DNA of 11,788 nt from Amoebophrya sp. AT5.2 (Eukaryota; Sar; Dinophyceae; Syndiniales; Amoebophryaceae), in assembly GCA_005223375.1 (NCBI GenBank), contig RXOD01005970.1, positions 1 through 11,788 on the forward strand, read 5' to 3'. Under the pieces are notes generated by a model. The model searched no databases. It saw nothing but the letters and a program-made list of their open reading frames with translations, and had not been told where the DNA came from. Positions within the stretch are counted from its first letter, which is position 1, and every line of letters begins with the position of its first letter. Made by a program: the position numbers and the translations under genes. This document shows, piece by piece, positions 9,001 to 11,788 of this stretch.

Positions 9001-11704
9001 AGGTGTCCATCGGCAGCAGCTTCAGCTCCCGCAGCGCCTTCATGTTGCCGCAGCTCTCTGTCGGAAACGGCAGTTTCTCGAACGCGCAGGTGTCGTTGTG
9101 CAATTTCGACGCGACCTCCAGTCCGAACTCGTCCGTGAACCCGAACCCGTCCTTCCCGAGCACGTACGTCGTCACGGAGTGCGTCTGAAGCGCCAACGAA
9201 AGCTCGCGGAAGGTGTACGACTTCGCGTCCTTGACGTAGTCGGAGAAGACGGGCGCGCGCACGTTTTCCAGCGGGATCCAGTCCCGGCACTGCGGCGGCA
9301 GTTTCGGAACGGTTTCCGCCGCACGCACCTCCGTGGCGGCGAGCGCCGCGGTGAGCCGCTGCTTGTACACAGGCCCGAGGCTCAACACGTCCAGTTCGTC
9401 GATCTGCTTCGACTTTTTCGTGAGCCAGTCGTGCAGATCCTGCAGCGTCGCGGCCGCGGTCAGCCCTACTTTCACCCGTATGCGTTGCGTCGTTCTCGCG
9501 CACTCCTGCACGTCCACCCAGGACGTTGTGTTCAGGGGTGGCAGCGGGGGTGGGGTCGTGGTCGTTGCGTTCGTTGCGTTCCCCGCGTCAGCGCTCGCCG
9601 CGGGTAGCTTCGACGTGAAGTCGAAGAAGGACGGGTCCTGGCGCGCCCTGGCGACGAGGGCAGCGGCCGTCCCCGTCTCGACGCCGACGTTGAAATTCAT
9701 CTCCTTTATCGTGATGTCTAGGTCCAGCTCGTCCCGAACCACGTCCAGGAAGCTGGTTTCGGGCAGCGGCTGCCCCGGCCACACCGTTCCGTTGAGCTGC
9801 AGCGCCACGAGCATGCTGCGGCCGTAGCTGTCGCAGAAGCCGGCGTTCTTGAGGATCTGGTGCCACCTCGTCAGCTTCCGCACCACGTCCGGCAGCGCGG
9901 ACAGGGCCACGTCCAGGGGGTTGTCGCGGAACACCTTGGTAGCGTTCTCCACCGGGCAGGCACCGTGCACGAGCGGGGGCAGCCTGGGCCAGTCCGCGAG
10001 CCAGGGGATGTTCGCGGCAGAGCCCTGCAGCACCACCTCAGCGAGCGCCTCGGCGGCGACCTTCGCGTACCCGAAATCGCGGAGCACGTGGCGGTACAGC
10101 ATGCGGGTGGTGTTCTCGGCCAGGCGCTGCTGAAAAAAACCGTTCGTGATGTTCGAGAAGTAGCGTGCCTTGGTCTTGGGTGTTGCATTTTGTTCCGTGA
10201 CCAGGCCGGGCTCGGTCGCATTCAGCCCCATGCACTCCGACAGCGCGTCGAGGTCCTGCTGCTTCAGAAGCGCACCCGAAGATCTCTTTGGCGGCAAAAA
10301 ATCGTCGACGGTTGCATTCGGGTTCACCCCCTCAACCAGACTCGCGTCGAGCTCGATCAGCTTCTCCTCTGCGTAGTCGTCGCTGCGCGGAATCACCTTG
10401 TCGTACAGCGTCTGCATCCTCCACTCGCGACGGAAATCGCAGAATTTCGTCAAAAACCGCACGTACTCAGCCGGGACGTAGGGGGGAGGCGTCGTCGTTT
10501 GCACGCACGGCGGTGGCGGGGGCGCCGGGAACCACGCCCCGAGCCCGTCCGCCAGCTGCTGCAAAGTCGTGTTCATGGGATCCAGCCTCAAACTGATCAA
10601 CGCCCCGGCGTTGCGCGATGCGGACACGTCCGCAATGGTGGGAATCAGCTCCGTCTGCATTTCCGACGCGTTGCGAGTAACGAGATTCAGTGCGGTCGTC
10701 GTGGCCCAGACACCGGGCGCTTTTTTGAAGCCGACGCTGTCCAGGACGCGGCGCTGCCTCACAAGGCTGTCAAACACCTTCGTGAACCAGGCAAGAGAAA
10801 CCGGACGCGGCTCATCCGCATTTAAGGGGTCGTCTTCTGCATCCGCGTCGTCTCCCTCCAGCTCCGACCCGTCGGGTGGTCCGAAGCGCGTGGCCTGGTC
10901 GCCCGCGTAGGCGCGCATCTTTTGCAACGGCAGCAGGTTTTCGCAGCCCCACCCTGCCCGGGGCAACAGCCAGTCGGCTAGCAGCAAGTCGTCCTTTCCG
11001 CGCAGGCAGGGGTCCTTCACGTCGAGGCCCGCTGCTTCGCCGGGTGGAAGCGGCGCCGCCAGGGCCCCGGGCGGCGCCGGCGCGGCCGCCCCCGGAACAA
11101 CCACGGCTCCTCCATCCGCCGCGGCCTTCGCTCCGGGAGCAGGCTTCGCTGCTGCCCTCACCGTCATCGGCGTGCTGAACTGGTACTCTGGCAGGATCGA
11201 CACTTTGTAGCCCGCCACGTTGGCCCGGGGCGCTTGCTTTGCGCGGCTCTCCACCTCCCGCCGCTGCAAGCTGATGAAGCGCCGCCGTTTATTCTTCGTC
11301 CAGAAACGCTTTTGCAGCAGCAGCATGCCGCCCGCCGCCTCGCCGGTCGTCATGTCCTGCATGAACCGCTCGTCGAAGCACTCGAACGGGAGCACCTGCA
11401 GGTTCATTTTTATCCGCCCCACGTACTCGTCCGCGAAGCCGAAGCCGCGCGCCGCGAGCATGTCGGGCGCCCTCTTCTCCATCGCGACCACAAGGTCCCC
11501 CCACGTGGAGGTCTGCGTGTTCATGCCCAACTTCCTCAGCGCCCTTCGGTTCCCGCAGTCCTTCGCCGGCGGCGGCACGAAGGCGCTGCCGGCGACGTAC
11601 TTCGAGTTCTTGCAGCCGTGGCCCGGCGCATCGTCCATCGCGTAGGCCAGCGCCGCGGCGTACGTGCAGTTGAATTTAGAGAGAGAAAAAAGCCATTTCC
11701 GGTT
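1..11704 (-). CDS. Giant repeat glycoprotein-like protein, partial at both ends
   Basis: Seen: one minus-strand frame (plus-strand triplets starting at positions 2, 5, 8...) stays open for 3,901 codons, from just after a TAG at 11705-11707 to the left edge, where it continues. Most codons end in G or C. The protein has, in order: about 23 degenerate helical repeats (residues 10-2689), a region of unknown fold (2690-3118), a duplicated W-N-A-T-A-G-A-F element (3119-3170) and a cysteine-ladder solenoid (about 3246-3869). About 50 N-x-S/T sequons and four Thr or Thr/Pro tracts are spread along it. No catalytic motif, signal peptide or transmembrane span is visible. Start: the first ATG (11636-11638) is probably not the start, because the codons just upstream (KFNCTYAAAL) match an internal repeat (KFDCAYKHAL, near 3840). 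The protein therefore probably begins in an upstream exon. Inference: a giant secreted or surface protein of a GC-rich protist or alga. I do not recognise the family; the stop codon lies outside the window. Confidence 0.87.
98..1969 (-). repeat. Cysteine-ladder solenoid, probable beta-helix
   Basis: Residues 3246-3869. About 27 cysteines occur, many opening a short strand of the pattern C-x-x-[VLF]-x-[VI] (TSCAALEIKN, AKNCAVVEIEA, TRCDRVIVENE, EECTHLHM, KNCKNVYVG, TNCTSAFEIT, KGCQQVKIT, KMCRRVVIENE). Steps between these are often 18-26 residues: 3290 to 3312 and 3575 to 3597 are 22. Cysteines 3398, 3442, 3486 and 3530 are exactly 44 apart, that is two 22-residue turns. Short hydrophobic strands with Gly/Asn turns fit a right-handed beta-helix with an internal cysteine ladder; the fold is an inference. 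About 13 sequons lie in it, and a ten-Thr run interrupts it at 683-712. CDRVIVENE and CRRVVIENE (cysteines 3530 and 3838) look like a more distant internal duplication. Confidence 0.6.
683..712 (-). repeat. Ten-threonine tract
   Basis: Residues 3665-3674 are ten consecutive threonines, encoded by ACC and ACG only (on the plus strand a GGT run next to a CGT run). It looks like a microsatellite that encodes a linker inside the cysteine-ladder region. Thr runs of this kind are usual sites of O-glycosylation in secreted proteins; that role is inferred. Confidence 0.8.
2195..2350 (-). repeat. Duplicated 22-residue W-N-A-T-A-G-A-F element
   Basis: Two copies, residues 3119-3140 (2285-2350) and 3149-3170 (2195-2260), 30 residues apart. 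Copy 1 has WNATAGAFMGPDGTLLPLPP and copy 2 has WNATAGAFLGPNGTSLPLPP. Both carry the sequon NAT; copy 2 adds NGT. The segment before each is also alike (GFDAFGLT and GYGVYGS). The DNA copies differ at many third positions, so the duplication is not recent or is held by selection on the protein. A sequon cluster (NST, NTS, NAS) follows directly. Confidence 0.85.
2351..3637 (-). other. Connecting region of unknown fold
   Basis: Residues 2690-3118 lie between the helical array and the duplicated W-N-A-T element. The first part (about 3350-3600) has short hydrophobic strands with cysteines (VLAFTCA, ARLCKRILVF, VTVAGC) and may be a first piece of the beta-solenoid seen near the C-terminus. A Ser/Asp/Gln-rich linker lies at about 2925-3060. 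A probable helix with ALEEEIKTAKQA lies at about 2740-2790, followed by paired sequons in NGTNANGTAY (about 2650-2680). I recognise no domain here. Confidence 0.5.
3638..5011 (-). repeat. Compact tandem helical repeats, 62-77-residue period
   Basis: Residues 2232-2689. Copies start at residues 2232, 2307, 2381, 2453, 2515, 2592 and about 2664 (steps 75, 74, 72, 62, 77, 72), placed at 4895-5011, 4679-4786, 4454-4564, 4244-4348, 4085-4162, 3827-3931 and 3638-3721. Each starts with a helix such as LRELTLALEKQ, LTRFLDER, LEMLAKQLSKL or LVEELEWKHWQRTLL. The core follows (ARIGFGCP, LTHLGVRMEY, ETYLPFQYAKEL, KQKFDCAYKHAL). Between copies are 30-40 residues rich in Pro, Asp and Gly. Unlike the long units there is almost no conserved cysteine. 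The fifth and seventh copies are weak. Confidence 0.65.
5435..5692 (-). repeat. Cys-bearing long repeat unit 4
   Basis: Residues 2005-2090. Features: DEC (2005), PFPC (2013), NPELPIPSVC (Cys 2034), RWC (2044-2045), AGDVAEWLEGKV, then KRALKSLGIVNPRFFERL and VAALH. The core has Ile for the usual Phe (LGI instead of LGF) but keeps the aromatic pair after it. After the unit comes a short related segment starting at TFPEFAETM (about 5320-5350). Confidence 0.75.
5924..6142 (-). repeat. Cys-bearing long repeat unit 3
   Basis: Residues 1855-1927. Features: GCVRDLV (Cys 1855), an acidic stretch, KIPGSC (Cys 1876), KYW (1886, with Gly instead of the Cys that follows Trp in other units), TVRQVGEFLRTRI, then R-K-A-L-T-R-LGFSHEY and TQTMLYALHG. 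This is the copy that best shows the core consensus. The PFxC cysteine of units 2 and 4 is absent here, so the cysteine set is not fully conserved. Confidence 0.75.
6362..6607 (-). repeat. Cys-bearing long repeat unit 2
   Basis: Residues 1700-1781. Order of features: NTC (1700), PFAC (1708), GDPEERLPGAC (Cys 1729), NWC (1738-1739), VGPVMWYLSKKI, then R-N-T-L-M-G-LGFPHDY and AHRLAKVSM. It aligns closely with unit 4 in the Cys-bearing half (PFAC/PFPC, DPEERLP/NPELPIP, P-x-x-C) and with unit 3 in the core (LGFPHDY/LGFSHEY). The four regularly placed cysteines suggest disulfides in an extracytoplasmic protein. Confidence 0.75.
6782..6889 (-). repeat. Helical repeat copy (LNFKDRY core)
   Basis: Residues 1606-1641: VTAYLDEKIKQRDALKRL, then NFKDRYFRKLAKTLH. 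This is one of the clearest copies, with the basic R-x-A-L-x-x-L stretch before the aromatic core and the closing L-x-x-x-L-H. It is followed by a proline-rich turn (PMPLPTPRD) and then by a shorter related segment starting TVKEFVDTI (about 6660-6690), which I read as a half-strength copy. The step from this copy to that segment is 67 residues and then 73 to the next core. Confidence 0.75.
6905..7390 (-). other. Low-complexity Ala/Thr/Ser/Pro spacer
   Basis: Residues about 1439-1600. The segment is rich in Ala, Thr, Ser, Pro and Gly, includes an Ala run after APAP (about 7050-7085) and carries several sequons (NQT, NAS, NKT). It has no recognisable repeat core and probably acts as a flexible, glycosylated linker between repeat groups. 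Just before it, at about 7440-7620, a degenerate long unit can be made out: TDCVRELANYTIEG resembles GCVRDLVLEIIFDSDEG at about 6095-6145. Confidence 0.55.
7787..8029 (-). repeat. Cys-bearing long repeat unit 1
   Basis: Residues 1226-1306. The unit begins with a Cys (1226), then an acidic D-P stretch and PDSCLRG (Cys 1247), then DWC (1259-1260). It then enters the helical core: VGAVKRYLDRKI, followed by LRERF in place of the usual LxxLGF, and LKTLGRALH. An insertion of a few residues (EDPHCAA) sits at the core. Compared with the later units it is the most diverged, but the order C, P-x-x-C, W-C, core is kept. Confidence 0.6.
8093..8113 (-). repeat. Thr tract TPTTTTT
   Basis: Seven residues (T-P-T5) followed by PCPF, sitting between the helical repeats of the second group and the first Cys-bearing long unit. 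It is encoded by ACC and ACG codons like the other Thr tracts and marks a linker at a repeat-group boundary. Confidence 0.75.
8261..9217 (-). repeat. Helical repeat array, second group (4 copies)
   Basis: Residues 830-1148. Copies: 9098-9217 (GFGFTDEFGLEVASKLH, very close to GFGFADEYVGRIKM near 11430); 8894-9001 (FVNVLGVSPFLVVDLQRAL); 8483-8608 (LLNYAGLDAGFTDEIAPML); and 8261-8386 (VGLDAGFVRQLAVDL, with an insertion before the core). Before the second copy lies SCGNMKALREL (about 9025-9060), which matches DCGNRRALRKL near 11530-11560. The similarity therefore extends beyond the core into the segment between copies. A Ser/Ala/Pro-rich linker of about 40 residues (about 8606-8720) separates copies two and three. 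Confidence 0.6.
9554..9565 (-). repeat. NATNAT-Thr/Pro linker
   Basis: Four Thr codons lie here, preceded by two back-to-back sequons (NATNAT, 9566-9583) and followed by PPPLPP and another sequon (NTT). The stretch is a compact Thr/Pro/Asn linker between the repeat cores at 9794-9889 and 9338-9448. Confidence 0.75.
10481..10540 (-). repeat. Pro/Thr linker (PPPPPCVQTTTPPP)
   Basis: A run of five prolines, then CVQ, three Thr (10490-10498) and three Pro. It separates two weak repeat copies of the N-terminal group. It is probably an extended, solvent-exposed linker. Confidence 0.7.
11035..11155 (-). other. Ala/Pro/Gly-rich low-complexity linker
   Basis: Residues 184-223 are almost entirely Ala, Pro, Gly and Val, with no core motif. 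On its C-terminal side is DPCLRGKDD (about 10980-11010), which resembles DSCLRGD of the first Cys-bearing long unit (about 7955). That suggests the linker is followed by the start of another diverged long unit whose core is not clear. Confidence 0.6.
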
Positions 11705-11751
11705 CTATTTCTGGGCTCGTGCTCGGTCTCGCACCCTACGCGACGAAATAC
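11705..11751 (-). other. Candidate 47-nt intron (GT...AG, phase 0)
   Basis: On the minus strand the sequence reads CAG, then GTATTT, and 47 nt later ends AAATAG before AACCGG. Removing it joins the open frame upstream (minus codons from 11787) to the giant frame exactly between codons, and it removes the only in-frame stop (TAG, 11705-11707). The donor context CAG/GTATTT is good, but the polypyrimidine tract before the acceptor is weak and 47 nt is very short. Alternative: the AT-rich upstream stretch (TTGTATTTTACAG on the minus strand) is part of a longer intron that begins outside the window and ends at the same TAG. A real stop or a sequencing error is also possible. Confidence 0.35.
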
Positions 11752-11787
11752 CTGTAAAATACAAGTGAAATATCGGAGACCCGACAT
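11752..11787 (-). other. Possible upstream exon piece (12 codons)
   Basis: If the 47-nt segment is an intron, these 36 bases are coding and read MSGLRYFTCILQ straight into NRKWLFSL of the giant frame. The leading ATG lies one base from the window edge, so it could be a start codon or just an internal methionine. The stretch is clearly less GC-rich than the gene body and contains TATTTCACTTGTATTTTACAG-like sequence that looks more like an intron 3' end than coding DNA. For that reason I rate it low. Confidence 0.2.
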
Positions 11788-11788
11788 C

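Larger units (their letters stand above)
9338..11677 (-). repeat. Helical repeat array, N-terminal degenerate copies
   Basis: Residues 10-789. Copies share a first amphipathic segment, then an aromatic-centred core (often GF, then [ED]Y or Y) and a second amphipathic segment ending L-x-x-AL or similar. Best copies: KFNCTYAAALAYAM (11636-11677, first half missing at the exon edge); 11399-11506 with GFGFADEYVGRIKM; 10682-10798 with VLDSVGF; 10028-10141 with LRDFGYAKVAAEALAEV; 9794-9889 with LKNAGFCDSYGRSMLVALQL; 9338-9448 with LSLGPVYKQRLTAALA. A weaker candidate lies at about 10335-10480. Copies are spaced irregularly by linkers rich in Ala/Pro, Thr/Pro and acidic residues. Assignment rests on my by-eye alignment with better copies further on; individual boundaries are approximate. 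Confidence 0.55.

Noticed and set aside
11636..11638. ATG as the true start of the protein
   Set aside because: Repeat similarity continues upstream of it, and no start context or ribosome-binding site is visible.
3638..11677. Leucine-rich, ankyrin, TPR or HEAT repeats
   Set aside because: The period (62-80) and the LGFxx[ED]Y core do not fit the 24-, 33-, 34- or typical HEAT consensus.
11705..11707. In-frame TAG as a pseudogene-type nonsense mutation
   Set aside because: 3,901 clean codons follow it and it fits a splice acceptor; a broken gene this long would be expected to carry more stops.
11536..11787. Separate 83-codon minus-strand gene beginning at 11787
   Set aside because: Beyond its first 12 codons it overlaps the giant frame in another phase and becomes Arg/Thr/Ser-rich. 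Only the first 12 codons may be real, as an upstream exon.
1..11788. CRISPR array, tRNA, rRNA or mobile element
   Set aside because: No near-identical direct repeats with spacers, no terminal inverted repeats, no transposase motif and no RNA gene signature were seen on either strand.

Overview
The window holds essentially one thing: a single giant minus-strand reading frame. It is open without a stop from 11704 down to the left edge (3,901 codons, both ends incomplete). I stepped through every in-frame triplet and found none of the three stop codons between 11704 and 2. All other frames on both strands are broken many times. The DNA is GC-rich (roughly 60-65% by eye) and about three quarters of the codons I sampled end in G or C. 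Residue numbers below count from the first in-frame codon (11702-11704 = residue 1).

The organism is most likely a eukaryote, probably a GC-rich protist or alga. By hand count about 50 of some 140 asparagines sit in N-x-S/T glycosylation sequons. Thr and Thr/Pro linkers recur. No bacterial ribosome-binding site or neighbouring gene is seen. The frame closes at its upstream end on a TAG that can serve as a 3' splice site, and a 47-nt GT...AG segment there joins two reading frames in phase. Thr-run linkers are familiar from dinoflagellate proteins, but I cannot assign a lineage, and a giant bacterial surface protein is not strictly excluded.

Layout in protein order (right to left on the map). 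11705-11788 is a short, less GC-rich edge with a candidate small intron. About 11677-3638 (residues 10-2689) is a long array of one degenerate, probably alpha-helical repeat with a core like LGFxx[ED]Y followed by L-x-x-AL. I can place about 23 copies. They are irregular and separated by linkers in the N-terminal half. Residues about 1222-2090 contain an expanded, cysteine-bearing form, and residues 2232-2689 a compact tandem form of 62-77 residues. About 3637-2351 is a connecting region of unknown fold with a Ser/Asp-rich linker. 2350-2195 is a duplicated 22-residue W-N-A-T-A-G-A-F element. About 1969-98 is a cysteine-ladder repeat region with 18-26-residue steps (several exactly 22 or 44), suggesting a beta-helix or similar solenoid; the protein runs on past the left edge.

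Together this reads as one very large, probably secreted or cell-surface, heavily glycosylated modular protein: a helical-repeat stalk followed by a Cys-rich solenoid. No enzyme motif, transmembrane segment or signal peptide is visible here. Its function is unknown and I do not recognise the family.
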